64,000 nt of DNA from an uncultured Pelagibacteraceae bacterium (GTDB taxonomy: Bacteria; Pseudomonadota; Alphaproteobacteria; Pelagibacterales; Pelagibacteraceae), in NCBI GenBank assembly GCA_902582875.1, contig CACHTV010000001.1, positions 1 through 64,000 on the forward strand, read 5' to 3'. A program made the position numbers and the translations under genes. The first letter of the stretch is position 1, and every line of letters begins with the position of its first letter. The notes under the pieces are model-generated. The model saw nothing but the letters and a program-made list of their open reading frames with translations, was not told where the DNA came from and did not search any database. Below, in pieces: positions 1-9,473 of the stretch.

Positions 1-2
1 CT

Positions 3-587
3 TGGAGTACAGCTCAAATTTCAAGAGAGTTAATGATACAGGTTAAAGAGGAATTTGGAAGAGTTCCAAAAAAAATGAAATTATTAAACTGTGTGGGGGG
101 AGGTAGTTCTGCTATGGGATTTTGGAATGAGTTTATGGATACTGATGCTGAATTTATTGGTATAGAAGCAGGCGGACCCAAGAATAGCAAACTTCATGCT
201 GCACCTTTAACCAATGGTTCAAATATTGGAATTTTACATGGTGCTGCACAATACGTTGTTCAAAATAAAGAAGGACAAATAAGTTCTACGGAGTCTATAT
301 CTGCTGGTTTAGATTATCCTGGTATTTCACCTTTACATTGTTTTCTCAAAGATGCAAAAAGAGCTAAATATACTTCAGCAACTGATGAAGAAGCTTTGAA
401 AGCTTATCAATTAGTTTCTAAATTAGAGAATATTTCTCCATCTTTAGAACCTTCACACGCTTTTGCTGAAGCAATTAAAATAGCACCTAAATTAAAATCA
501 TCTGATGTAATTGTTGTTAATTCTTGTGGAGATAGCATTAAAGACAGAGACATTATTAAACAAAAATTAGGATCTTACGTAAGATGA
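3..587 (+). CDS. trpB: tryptophan synthase beta subunit, C-terminal part (5' end outside window)
   Basis: Open frame from base 3; GGGSSAMG and the SAGLDYPG motif; followed by trpA with ATGA overlap. Confidence 0.95.
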   Translation, partial: WSTAQISRELMIQVKEEFGRVPKKMKLLNCVGGGSSAMGFWNEFMDTDAEFIGIEAGGPKNSKLHAAPLTNGSNIGILHGAAQYVVQNKEGQISSTESISAGLDYPGISPLHCFLKDAKRAKYTSATDEEALKAYQLVSKLENISPSLEPSHAFAEAIKIAPKLKSSDVIVVNSCGDSIKDRDIIKQKLGSYVR

Positions 588-1384
588 AATCAAAAATAGC
601 ATTGGCTTTCAAAAAATGTAGGGCTGAGAGGAGACCAGCTTTAATTACTTTTACTGTTGCTGGAGATAATACAAAAGAAAACTCTTTAAAAATTTTAAAT
701 TCTATTTCAAAGCACGCAGATATACTCGAACTATCATTTTTACACAATTGCCCTATTGCAGATGGAAGCCAAATACAAAATAGTACATATAGAGCCTTAA
801 AAAACGGAACTACTTTAAATGATACTTTTCAAATAGCCAAAAAATTTAAAAAAAATTATCCAGATAAACCGCTAATTTTAATGGGTTATTATAATTTAAT
901 TTATCAATTAGGAGAAAATAATTTTTTAAAGAACTGCAAAGTTTCTGGTGTGGATGGTTTGATTGTTGTTGATCTTCCTTATCCAGAAAATAAAAATTTT
1001 GCAAAAAAATGTAAAAAAAAATCTATAAATTTTATTCAGCTTTTATCTCCAACAACTTCAAAAGATAGAATGAAAAAAATTATCAAAGATTCTCATGACA
1101 TGATTTATTATATAAGTATGCTATCTACGACGGGTGGAAAATTAAAAGTTTCGCCAAGAAAAATTCTTGAAAAATATAAAAAAATAAAAAGGCTCAATAA
1201 TAATAAAAATCTAGTGATAGGTTTTGGAATAACAAATAAAACTATATCTTCCCTCAAAACAGCTGACGGATTAGTTGTGGGTAGTCAATTATGTAAAACT
1301 ATTACCAATTCTATTAAAAAAAGACAAAATCCTGTCACAAAGTTAGATAAATTGGTATACAGTTTAAAAAATAAAATTCTATGA
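584..1384 (+). CDS. trpA: tryptophan synthase alpha subunit
   Basis: TrpA fold motifs (LEL...IADG..IQ, VDGLIVVDLP); operon with trpB. Confidence 0.93.
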   Translation: MKSKIALAFKKCRAERRPALITFTVAGDNTKENSLKILNSISKHADILELSFLHNCPIADGSQIQNSTYRALKNGTTLNDTFQIAKKFKKNYPDKPLILMGYYNLIYQLGENNFLKNCKVSGVDGLIVVDLPYPENKNFAKKCKKKSINFIQLLSPTTSKDRMKKIIKDSHDMIYYISMLSTTGGKLKVSPRKILEKYKKIKRLNNNKNLVIGFGITNKTISSLKTADGLVVGSQLCKTITNSIKKRQNPVTKLDKLVYSLKNKIL

Positions 1385-2298
1385 ATTGGATAACAAAATT
1401 TATCAAACCAAAAATCAAGTCACTATTTGAAAAAAAATCATCAAAGTCAGAAGAAAATCTTTGGACTACATGTGGATGTAAAAATTTAATTTATAAAGAA
1501 GATCTACAATCTAATCTAAAATGCTGTCCGAAGTGTGGAGCACATCATAAATTATCTTGCAAAGAAAGATTTGAAACTTTTTTTGATAACAAAGAATATG
1601 AATTAATAGAGACGCCTCTACCAAAAGACGATCCTTTAAAATTTCAAGACAATAAGAAGTACACAGACAGACTAAAATCTGCTAGAAAAATTACAAAACA
1701 AGATGATGCTGTTTCAATAGCAAAGGGTAAAATTAAAAATGTTGATGTAGTTGTGGGTGCTCAAGATTTTAGATTCATTGGGGGGTCTTTTGGAGCTGCT
1801 TCTGGTGAAGCATTCATTGCTGGAATTCAACATTCTATAGAAAATAATATGCCATTTATTTTTTTTAGTTGTAGTGGTGGTCAGAGAATGATGGAGTCAT
1901 CTATAGCTTTAATGCAAATGTCTAGAACTGTTTTAGCTGTGAATGAATTAAAGAAAAAAAATATTCCATACATTGTGGTTTTAACTGACCCAACTACTGG
2001 AGGAGTGACAGCTTCCTGGGCTATGTTGGGCGACGTCCTAATTGCTGAACCTAAAGCAACTATTGGTTTTGCTGGAAGACGAGTAATACAAGATACTGTT
2101 AGAGAAACTTTGCCAGAAGAATTTCAAACTGCAGAGTATGTTAAAAATCATGGTGGTATTGACCTTGTGGTTGAAAGAAAATATTTAAACTCCACTATAG
2201 GAACTTTGCTGAATGTATTGTTGAAAAAAGCAGAGGCTCAGGTTAAAAATGAGTCATCTAATGTCTCAATCAATCAATCTTTACAATCAGCTAGCTAA
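1381..2298 (+). CDS. accD: acetyl-CoA carboxylase carboxyltransferase subunit beta
   Basis: N-terminal CxC...CCPKCG zinc finger; GGQRMMES, PTTGGVTASWAMLGD. Confidence 0.96.
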   Translation: MNWITKFIKPKIKSLFEKKSSKSEENLWTTCGCKNLIYKEDLQSNLKCCPKCGAHHKLSCKERFETFFDNKEYELIETPLPKDDPLKFQDNKKYTDRLKSARKITKQDDAVSIAKGKIKNVDVVVGAQDFRFIGGSFGAASGEAFIAGIQHSIENNMPFIFFSCSGGQRMMESSIALMQMSRTVLAVNELKKKNIPYIVVLTDPTTGGVTASWAMLGDVLIAEPKATIGFAGRRVIQDTVRETLPEEFQTAEYVKNHGGIDLVVERKYLNSTIGTLLNVLLKKAEAQVKNESSNVSINQSLQSAS

Positions 2299-3523
2299 AA
2301 ATAAACTATTTAGTAAATCAGTAAATTTTGATCTTAAAAGGATCAAATTAATTCTCCAAAAATTAAATCATCCCGAAAAAAAACTAAAAAATGTTATCAA
2401 TATCATTGGAAGTGACGGCAAGTACTCGCTGTTGACTTCCTTAAAATATTTTATTGAAGCAAATCATCAAAAAGCCTCGGCTTATATTTCACCTAGTTTA
2501 AAATCCATTAGGGAACGATTCTGGATGGGTAAAAACTTTCTAAGTTATAAAGAAATTAAAGAGACAGTAAAAATCATTGAAAAGCAAAAGATTCATTTAA
2601 CAATTTTTGAAGCCTTAACAGTCATATTTGTTTTAAATGCATCAAGAAAAAATAATGATTATAATCTTATCGAAGCAGGCGCATTATTTGCTAAAGACTC
2701 AACAAATCTGTTTGAGTTTCCAAAAATACAAGCAATAGTAAATATAAACAAACAACATTTAAACTTTTTAAAAAAGAAAACATTAAATGAAGTCATTTAT
2801 CAAAAAGTTGGTTTTTTAAGCAATTTTACTAGTATCTATATTGGAAAACAAAAACCTCTAGTTTTAAAAAAGATTAAACAATTATTAAAAAGAAATAGCA
2901 GTTCAATTCAATATTCAAATTCCTGGAAATTAATTAAAATAAATAATAATTTTTTTTATAAAGACAAGAAAATAAGAATAAAATTAAATACAAAATACAT
3001 TCATTCAAAAGGTTTGCTGGAAAATCTATGTTTAGCAATTAAAATCGCTTTAGATCTAAAAATTGATAAGAAGATAATAATAAAAACTATTCCTAAAATT
3101 AAGTTTCCAGCTAGAATAGATTATTTAATTAAAGGTAGATTGGCTAAAAAAATACATAAAAATGAAAAGCTTTTAATAGACGGTTGTCATTCTGAAACAA
3201 GTGCTAAAAATTTAGCAAATTATCTTAAAACTATTAGAATTCCAATTTATGGTATTTGGGCTATGACAAAAAATAAAGATCCCGATAGATTTATAAAACA
3301 ATTCAAAGGAATATTTAAAAAAATTATAACTATACCTATTGAAAATGAATCTGCTGCTTTATCAAATAAATTATTGCTTAAAATAGCAAAAAAAAATAAT
3401 TATAATTCGGAAACTTCTAAAAGTTTTGAAGAAGCATTAAAAAAGATAACTTCAAAAGAAAAAAAAATTATTTGTTGTTTTGGCAGCCTATATTCAGCGG
3501 GAAATATTTTAAATAAAAATTAA
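2249..3523 (+). CDS. folC: divergent FolC-like folylpolyglutamate/dihydrofolate synthase
   Basis: Position after accD and before trxA; Mur-ligase-like architecture with degenerate P-loop; start may be 2261 instead. Confidence 0.75.
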   Translation: MSHLMSQSINLYNQLAKNKLFSKSVNFDLKRIKLILQKLNHPEKKLKNVINIIGSDGKYSLLTSLKYFIEANHQKASAYISPSLKSIRERFWMGKNFLSYKEIKETVKIIEKQKIHLTIFEALTVIFVLNASRKNNDYNLIEAGALFAKDSTNLFEFPKIQAIVNINKQHLNFLKKKTLNEVIYQKVGFLSNFTSIYIGKQKPLVLKKIKQLLKRNSSSIQYSNSWKLIKINNNFFYKDKKIRIKLNTKYIHSKGLLENLCLAIKIALDLKIDKKIIIKTIPKIKFPARIDYLIKGRLAKKIHKNEKLLIDGCHSETSAKNLANYLKTIRIPIYGIWAMTKNKDPDRFIKQFKGIFKKIITIPIENESAALSNKLLLKIAKKNNYNSETSKSFEEALKKITSKEKKIICCFGSLYSAGNILNKN

Positions 3524-3837
3524 ATTTTATTTTTCTTAAGAAAATCAACTAGATCAGCTTTATTTGTAGCCCCAACTTTAACTGCTTTTTGTTCTCCGTT
3601 ACAAAACAGAATCATAGTAGGAATTCCTTTCACAGAAAATTGGGTCGGAACATTTGGTTGTTCATCTATATTATGTTTTGCTATTGTAACATCTTTCATC
3701 TCGTTAGAAATTTCTTCTAAGATGGGAGAAATCTGAACGCACGGATTACACCAAGGTGCCCAAAAATCCAAATATAAATTCTTGTGTTCTTTTTTAAGTT
3801 TTTCAAAAGTTTCGTCAGTTGATTTAATTGTCGGCAT
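3520..3837 (-). CDS. trxA: thioredoxin
   Basis: FWAPWCNPC active site; GIPTMILF. Confidence 0.93.
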   Translation of the reverse strand: MPTIKSTDETFEKLKKEHKNLYLDFWAPWCNPCVQISPILEEISNEMKDVTIAKHNIDEQPNVPTQFSVKGIPTMILFCNGEQKAVKVGATNKADLVDFLKKNKI

Positions 3838-3882
3838 ACATCCTAGATAAGTATTTTTGATTTAAAGTCAATGTGTCTTAAG

Positions 3883-5349
3883 CTATTTCTTTTTTTTATT
3901 ATTACTTGACAGTGCTTTTTCATACACAATTCTCATCTCTTTAATCATTGCATCAACCTCATTGATATAATCAAGTTTTTCTTTGCTTATGTCTTTTTCA
4001 GCTCTAATACTATCAATCAAATGTTCAGCCATCGGGATAGTTGTGAAGTTCTTTTCTTCTAATCTTAGCACTCTTTCAGCTGTTGCAACGTGAATTCTAT
4101 TATAAACTTCTTTTGGTAGAGACTCTGGTTCATTTTGATATATTAGCCTTTCTCCAAAATATTTGAATCTAGGATCTTTAATTTTTATTACCTCTTCATA
4201 TCTTTTATCCCACTCAATAGTGTGAAATTTTTTAATGATGTCGTTATCAGGACTGTTTTTATCTAAAAACCCACCACTATATAACTGATTGTGTGGGTCG
4301 TTAGCTGTTAGCTCATCTTCTTTAGATTTATTCTTTAATTCTTTTTCTTTCACTATTTCGTTAATCGCTTTTTTACATTTCTCTGCAAATTCTGGATTGC
4401 TTTTTATTAAAGTTGCTCTTTCAGTAAGTTTTTCTAAGCCTATCGTTCTAAAAGGTTCTGCTTTTAATGCATAATCTATATTAAGAATTACTGGATGTTT
4501 CAAAGGTATAGCTCTAATAAACTTACCTGGCTTTTTCATTGTCTCTTTTAAAGATTTATAATCAAGTGACATCAAATCTTTAGGGTCTGTTTCTAGACAA
4601 TAAACCATTGGCCAAGTGTATTGAGGGTGATCAAAAAAATAGGTGCAAGCGAATGGTCTAGATTTACCAAAATAATACAAAGCAGTTGTAAATAATTTAT
4701 TTTTAAAAATTTCATCTTTTGCTTTTTGTTTTGAAATAGTCATTAAAGAGGATTCAAATATTGGTTTAGCTGTTTGTTTAATTTTTTTCATCACTTTAGC
4801 TGTTATCTCAACATCTTGTGTGGCTGTATGAAATTTATTTTTATCTGTATCTGGAAAGTTCTTCATGCCTAAATCTTCTAGTTTAAAGACTGGATTATTA
4901 GATTTTGAATAAGATGTTTCTAGTGATTTTGGATAAAAAAGCTTAGCTGCTCTAGCAAAAGGAAGAAAGTCAGATGCTTCATTACCGTTTGTTTTTAAAA
5001 TATAAATAGGAAGTAGAGATCTATAGTTCTCTTTTTCTGCAAGAGGATAATCATATCCATGGCCATTCCATGTAGCCCAAATACAAGGTGACCATTGATT
5101 AATTTTTTTATGCATTTCCAACATAAGTTGGTAATGATTTAAATTAGATTCCTTTAATTTCTTAAGCCCTTTATTTACCCATAAGCTATAAGGATCTGGA
5201 ATATACCCAGGTACATTTCTACAAAATAATTCAAAACGATCTAGCTCCTGAAACTGATCATTATACAAGATTCCAGAAACAGAAATAATTTTACCTGTAG
5301 AAGTCGATGCTGATTGAGCTTCAAAATCTAAAACTGCTATATTTGCCAT
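3883..5349 (-). CDS. sbcB: exodeoxyribonuclease I-like DEDDh exonuclease
   Basis: N-terminal LDFEAQ..., WNGHGYDYPL, TATQDVEIT exonuclease motifs; length about 488 aa. Confidence 0.7.
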   Translation of the reverse strand: MANIAVLDFEAQSASTSTGKIISVSGILYNDQFQELDRFELFCRNVPGYIPDPYSLWVNKGLKKLKESNLNHYQLMLEMHKKINQWSPCIWATWNGHGYDYPLAEKENYRSLLPIYILKTNGNEASDFLPFARAAKLFYPKSLETSYSKSNNPVFKLEDLGMKNFPDTDKNKFHTATQDVEITAKVMKKIKQTAKPIFESSLMTISKQKAKDEIFKNKLFTTALYYFGKSRPFACTYFFDHPQYTWPMVYCLETDPKDLMSLDYKSLKETMKKPGKFIRAIPLKHPVILNIDYALKAEPFRTIGLEKLTERATLIKSNPEFAEKCKKAINEIVKEKELKNKSKEDELTANDPHNQLYSGGFLDKNSPDNDIIKKFHTIEWDKRYEEVIKIKDPRFKYFGERLIYQNEPESLPKEVYNRIHVATAERVLRLEEKNFTTIPMAEHLIDSIRAEKDISKEKLDYINEVDAMIKEMRIVYEKALSSNNKKKK

Positions 5350-5352
5350 TAT

Positions 5353-6384
5353 TTATTGTACCGTATTGTTATCATCATCCTCATCTTCAACGGCAATTGG
5401 AATTTGTTTTTTAGGTGTTAGACCTAATTTGTTCAATCGTTTTACTCTGCTTAAGAAACTTCCGCTGCCATCTTTAATTTTTGCCATGACCTCAGAAACA
5501 TTTTCTGATGTATTAGCAATAGCTTCTTGTGCTTTTTTAGCGCTACCATAAATATCTACTGCTTGAGAGCTTATAAGATTAGCTAATTTAATTATGTCTG
5601 CTACACTCTTGCTTTGTTTATCCGCTTTCCAAGAGTATTCCGCAGTTTTTAACATATAATAAAAAATGCTCGGAGAAGCTAAAGTAACTTTATTTTTTAT
5701 AGCATATTCAAATAATTCACTTCCTCCTTGCCTTGAAGGAATTGATATTGCAGACTCATTAGGGCAAAACATTACAACTGTATCAATTGTTTTAATTCCT
5801 TTAATGCCCTGATAATTTTTCTTTGCTAAAGTGTCTATATGTGTTTTTAAAGACAGCTTATGTCTCTCTAATGCTTCTTCTTTTTCTCTCTCATCAGTGG
5901 TGTTTACATATTCATCCCAGGCTTTTAGAGACACCTTTGAGTCTACTACTACATCTCTTCCGTCAGGAAAATGAATAATGACATCAGGAATTTTTCTTCC
6001 ATCCTCTTCATTAAAGCTTTTATGAACTTCAAACTCTTCACCCTCTGTAAATCGAAGATTTTCAGTCAAAATCCTTTTAAGAACTAATTCGCCCCACGAA
6101 CCTTGGTTCTGAGATCCTCCTGTAACAAGAGTTTTTTTAATATCTTCTGCGGCTTTTACTACATCGGCTTCTCCAGTTTTAATATCCTGAAGAATAGTTT
6201 TTATAGATCCTCGTTCAGTGGCATTTGAGGTTTGAAAACCATCAATTTTATCTTCTAAAGACTTTAAGTTGCTGGCTAGATCTCCTACATTCTCCTTCTT
6301 AGAAAATATATTTTTTAAAACCCAGCCAATAAAAATACCAACTATTAATCCAATTAAGATTTCAAGACTAAATAAATTTATCAC
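5353..6384 (-). CDS. rmuC: DNA recombination protein RmuC
   Basis: N-terminal TM segment, PDVIIHFPDGRDVVVDSKVSLKAW, QGSWGELVL motifs. Confidence 0.93.
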   Translation of the reverse strand: MINLFSLEILIGLIVGIFIGWVLKNIFSKKENVGDLASNLKSLEDKIDGFQTSNATERGSIKTILQDIKTGEADVVKAAEDIKKTLVTGGSQNQGSWGELVLKRILTENLRFTEGEEFEVHKSFNEEDGRKIPDVIIHFPDGRDVVVDSKVSLKAWDEYVNTTDEREKEEALERHKLSLKTHIDTLAKKNYQGIKGIKTIDTVVMFCPNESAISIPSRQGGSELFEYAIKNKVTLASPSIFYYMLKTAEYSWKADKQSKSVADIIKLANLISSQAVDIYGSAKKAQEAIANTSENVSEVMAKIKDGSGSFLSRVKRLNKLGLTPKKQIPIAVEDEDDDNNTVQ

Positions 6385-6546
6385 TGCTTTCCTTGCTTGT
6401 CTTTTTTGTGTCAGACATAACTTACCTTTTTGTTCTGACGCCTATAGTGATGTGAGGAAAATTTTGATTTTCAACAAAACACATTCTAATACAATTAATA
6501 TAAGCGTTCGTTAATGATTCTTAATATAAACACTAAATTTTAAAAA

Positions 6547-7617
6547 TCAAGATAAATGTTTTTTTCTTTTTTGACTTTCTGTTCTTAATTGTCCACATGC
6601 TGCTAAAACATCATCTCCCCTGCTTCTTCGAATAAATGACATATAGCCTTTATCTTGAATATATTTAGAGAATTTTTCTATATCTTTTCTTTCCGTGGGT
6701 TTAAATTTAACGCCTGGCCATGAATTAAACTCGATAAGATTTACTTTGCTTGGAAATTGAGCCATTAATTTTACTAATTGTTTTGCGCAATCTTCAGTAT
6801 CATTTATACCCTTGAGCATTACATATTCTAAGAAGATTGGTTCTTTTACAACTGACGTGTAATATTTTAACTGCTGAATTAAATCCTTAATCTTAAATTT
6901 TTTATTTATCGGCATTATCTCTTCTCTTAATTTGTCATTAGGTGCGTGTAAGCTAAGTGCTAGATAAGTTCCTATTTCATCAGCAGCTTCTGGAATCTTA
7001 TTGGCAATTCCAGATGTTGAAACTGTAATTTTTTTATTTCCATAATTTAATCCTTTTTTATCTTTTAAAATTTGAATTGCGGTCTTTAGATTTTTCATAT
7101 TAATAAGGGGTTCACCTTGCCCCATAAAAACTATATTTGTAACTATTTTTTGATCTCCCCAGTCTTTAAGTTTGTCTTTTACCAGTACAATTTGACTTAC
7201 AATTTCTGATGCAGATAAATTTTTAACTAATCTTTGAGTGCCAGACCTGCAAAATGTACAAGTCAAACTACAACCAACCTGAGAAGATACACATACTGTT
7301 CCTCTCGTTTTTTCTGGAATATAAACACATTCAACTTTATTGCCATCAAATAGTTCTACCAGAAATTTTAGTGTTCCATCTGATGACTCATGCGTCTCAA
7401 CAATTTTTGAATCATTAAAAGAAATTTTTTTTGAGAGTTCTTCTCTTAAATCAATTGGAATAGTAGTAAATTTTTCAAAATCATTTAATCCTTTTTGATA
7501 AGCAGCAGTAAATATTTGCTGAGCTCTCATATTCAGCTTTTTCTCTTTGATTCCTATTTTTTCACTAAGAAAAAATTTTAAATCTTCGTAATTTAAATCG
7601 AATAAATTTTGTTTCAT
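6547..7617 (-). CDS. rlmN: 23S rRNA/tRNA adenine C2-methyltransferase
   Basis: Radical-SAM CTFCRSG, FMGQGEPL, ALSLHAP motifs. Confidence 0.95.
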   Translation of the reverse strand: MKQNLFDLNYEDLKFFLSEKIGIKEKKLNMRAQQIFTAAYQKGLNDFEKFTTIPIDLREELSKKISFNDSKIVETHESSDGTLKFLVELFDGNKVECVYIPEKTRGTVCVSSQVGCSLTCTFCRSGTQRLVKNLSASEIVSQIVLVKDKLKDWGDQKIVTNIVFMGQGEPLINMKNLKTAIQILKDKKGLNYGNKKITVSTSGIANKIPEAADEIGTYLALSLHAPNDKLREEIMPINKKFKIKDLIQQLKYYTSVVKEPIFLEYVMLKGINDTEDCAKQLVKLMAQFPSKVNLIEFNSWPGVKFKPTERKDIEKFSKYIQDKGYMSFIRRSRGDDVLAACGQLRTESQKRKKHLS

Positions 7618-7646
7618 GTTTACTGTTGAGAAGTTTTAATGGTAAA

Positions 7647-7667
7647 GAGGGGTAAAGTGAACCCCTC
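7647..7667 (-). terminator. hairpin 3' of the 63-aa ORF
   Basis: GAGGGGT - AAAGTGA - ACCCCTC, perfect 7-bp stem; weak U-run on the minus strand. Confidence 0.6.
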
Positions 7668-7677
7668 CCTATAAAAG

Positions 7678-7869
7678 TTAAATATTCTCTGACGATTTCT
7701 TTAAATGTTTAAGAACCTTGCCGCGATTTTTTCCGTTTTGAATTTTATATCCAGAAGTTCCATTTGCATTTATTTCTACTGCTTTTCTTGATTTTTGCAA
7801 TTTGTTAAGAAATTCAGCCTGAGATTTGCTTCGGCTGAATTCATTTAACAATTTTGTGTGTCTACTCAT
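7678..7869 (-). CDS. small basic protein of unknown function (63 aa)
   Basis: ORF with AAGGAG-type RBS upstream, own intergenic spacers and a 3' hairpin. Confidence 0.65.
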   Translation of the reverse strand: MSRHTKLLNEFSRSKSQAEFLNKLQKSRKAVEINANGTSGYKIQNGKNRGKVLKHLKKSSENI

Positions 7870-7908
7870 AACACTCTCCTTGTTCTATATTATTCAACCT
7901 ACTTTTAA

Positions 7909-7940
7909 CTCATGTAGATGAGCCACATCTTACCATGTGG
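7909..7940. promoter_or_regulatory. two immediately adjacent stem-loops in a divergent intergenic region
   Basis: CTCAT-GTAG-ATGAG (7909-7922) abutting CCACAT-CTTACC-ATGTGG (7923-7940). Confidence 0.4.
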
Positions 7941-7991
7941 ATGGTTATAGTAATATAATATATAATAACTAAGCGATCAATAGCTGTAAAA

Positions 7992-8147
7992 ATGAACAAT
8001 AAAACCATAGGAATAATAGCGATAGTATTTGGAAGTTTAGTCTTATACAGCGAACAGGAGTATGCTTGGATAATATCTGCAATTTTAATCGGGATAGGTA
8101 GTGGCATTTGGTGGTGGAAGGATAAAGAAAGCGATACAGAAAAATAA
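7992..8147 (+). CDS. small membrane protein (51 aa, MNNKTIGIIAIVFGSLVLYSEQEYAWIISAILIGIGSGIWWWKDKESDTEK); below the ORF-track length cutoff
   Basis: Manual translation; two hydrophobic stretches; stop is 1 nt before the next ATG. Confidence 0.6.
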   Translation: MNNKTIGIIAIVFGSLVLYSEQEYAWIISAILIGIGSGIWWWKDKESDTEK

Positions 8148-8148
8148 T

Positions 8149-8727
8149 ATGTCTAAAAGAATCTTTGTTGTTTACGGTCATCATAATACAAAAAAATGTT
8201 TCAACCAAGAAATTAGAGACACTTTTATTTCTGAAGCTAAAAAATTAGGTCATGAAATTGATCTAATAAATTTACATGAGGAAAAACCTATACCTTTTTA
8301 TGATGGTTCAGAACCTAGTGAACAGATTTTAAATTATAGAAAAAGATTAGAAAAAAGTGATATACTATTTATGATTTCACCTTGCTACAATTTAAGAGCA
8401 ACGGCTATTTTAGAAAATTGGATAGATCTTGTTCTAGCTCCTAAATGGTTTTTTTCTTTTAAAAGACTTGTTGGGAATTGGGGATACCCAGTTGCCGGTG
8501 CGATGAAGGATCGTCAGGCTATTATGTCAATGAGTTATGGAGGCAACTGGTTTAGTATTCAAACGTGGTTTCAAAATATTCCTTTTAGAAGAATAAAAGC
8601 TGGGGTTCTTAAACTTGGGGGCATGCGGACTCAATACATACGGTTCTATGAGGTACTACCTGGAATGTCCCAAGAAAGATTTGAAAATCATATGAATAAG
8701 GTAAGAAAATTAGTAAAAAAATTATGA
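8149..8727 (+). CDS. flavodoxin-fold NAD(P)H dehydrogenase (quinone)-like protein
   Basis: KRIFVVYGHHNTKK, HEIDLINL, LFMISPCYN, GAMKDRQAIMSMSYGG; natural ATG at 8149 rather than the GTG at 8101. Confidence 0.8.
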   Translation: MSKRIFVVYGHHNTKKCFNQEIRDTFISEAKKLGHEIDLINLHEEKPIPFYDGSEPSEQILNYRKRLEKSDILFMISPCYNLRATAILENWIDLVLAPKWFFSFKRLVGNWGYPVAGAMKDRQAIMSMSYGGNWFSIQTWFQNIPFRRIKAGVLKLGGMRTQYIRFYEVLPGMSQERFENHMNKVRKLVKKL

Positions 8728-8736
8728 AAGTAATAA

Positions 8737-8847
8737 ATGTCTAAAAGATATAGCGGTAAGAGCAATAAGGATAGAAGTTTTATGAAAAAAGCTAAACTTA
8801 GTCTAAAAGAAAAAAGAAAACTGAAGAAAGAAAAGAAAAAAAAATAA
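8737..8847 (+). CDS. 36-aa lysine-rich peptide MSKRYSGKSNKDRSFMKKAKLSLKEKRKLKKEKKKK
   Basis: Manual translation; stop overlaps the start of the SRAP gene (TAATG). Confidence 0.55.
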   Translation: MSKRYSGKSNKDRSFMKKAKLSLKEKRKLKKEKKKK

Positions 8848-9473
8848 TGTGTGGAAGGTACGTGATATCTAAACCTGTAAGTAAGACAGTAGATCTTGTC
8901 AAAACTAATATAAAAGTTGAAGATGCTGACAATTTTAATGCTCACCCTTCACAAAAATTACCTGTTATAAAATCCTATACTAATGGAAAAGCCCTTGAAT
9001 TATGTGAATGGGGACTCGTACCTGCTTGGTCTAAAAAACTGGATAAATTCTCTCCATTAATTAATGCAAGAAAAGAAACTCTTATGGAGAAAGTTACTTT
9101 TAAAAACTTAATACAGGCTTCAAGATGTGTAGTTCCAGCTGATGGTTATTATGAATGGAAACGAGAAGATAAAAATAAAGTACCTTATTATTTTACTAAA
9201 GAAGATGATAAGATTATGTTTTTTGCTGCCATTCATCAAAACAATCAATTTTGCATCATAACAAGAGAAGCGACAGAAAAAATAAGTGATATTCATCATA
9301 GAGAGCCTTTGATTATTAATCAAAGTCAAATTAATAATTATCTAAACGTTAAAAAAGAAGCTATGGAAATTTTAAATTCTATCAAACCACCTAAATTAAA
9401 ATTTCACCCAATATCAAAGGATGTAAATAATCCTATAAATAATGACCCAGCTCTAATTAAGTCTATAAATTAA
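8847..9473 (+). CDS. SRAP domain protein (YedK/HMCES-like abasic-site processing)
   Basis: MCGRY start with catalytic Cys2, INARKETL, CVVPADGYYEW, IHHREP. Confidence 0.93.
   Translation: MCGRYVISKPVSKTVDLVKTNIKVEDADNFNAHPSQKLPVIKSYTNGKALELCEWGLVPAWSKKLDKFSPLINARKETLMEKVTFKNLIQASRCVVPADGYYEWKREDKNKVPYYFTKEDDKIMFFAAIHQNNQFCIITREATEKISDIHHREPLIINQSQINNYLNVKKEAMEILNSIKPPKLKFHPISKDVNNPINNDPALIKSIN

Noticed and set aside
6269-6514. 81-aa + strand ORF over the rmuC start
   Set aside because: Antisense to rmuC N-terminus; no recognisable features
7910-8208. Minus-strand ORFs 7910..8107 and 7969..8208
   Set aside because: Overlap the better supported + strand 51-aa protein and flavodoxin-fold gene; no family signature
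8688-8945. 85-aa minus strand ORF rich in F/S/L
   Set aside because: Antisense to the Lys-rich peptide and SRAP start; no RBS support
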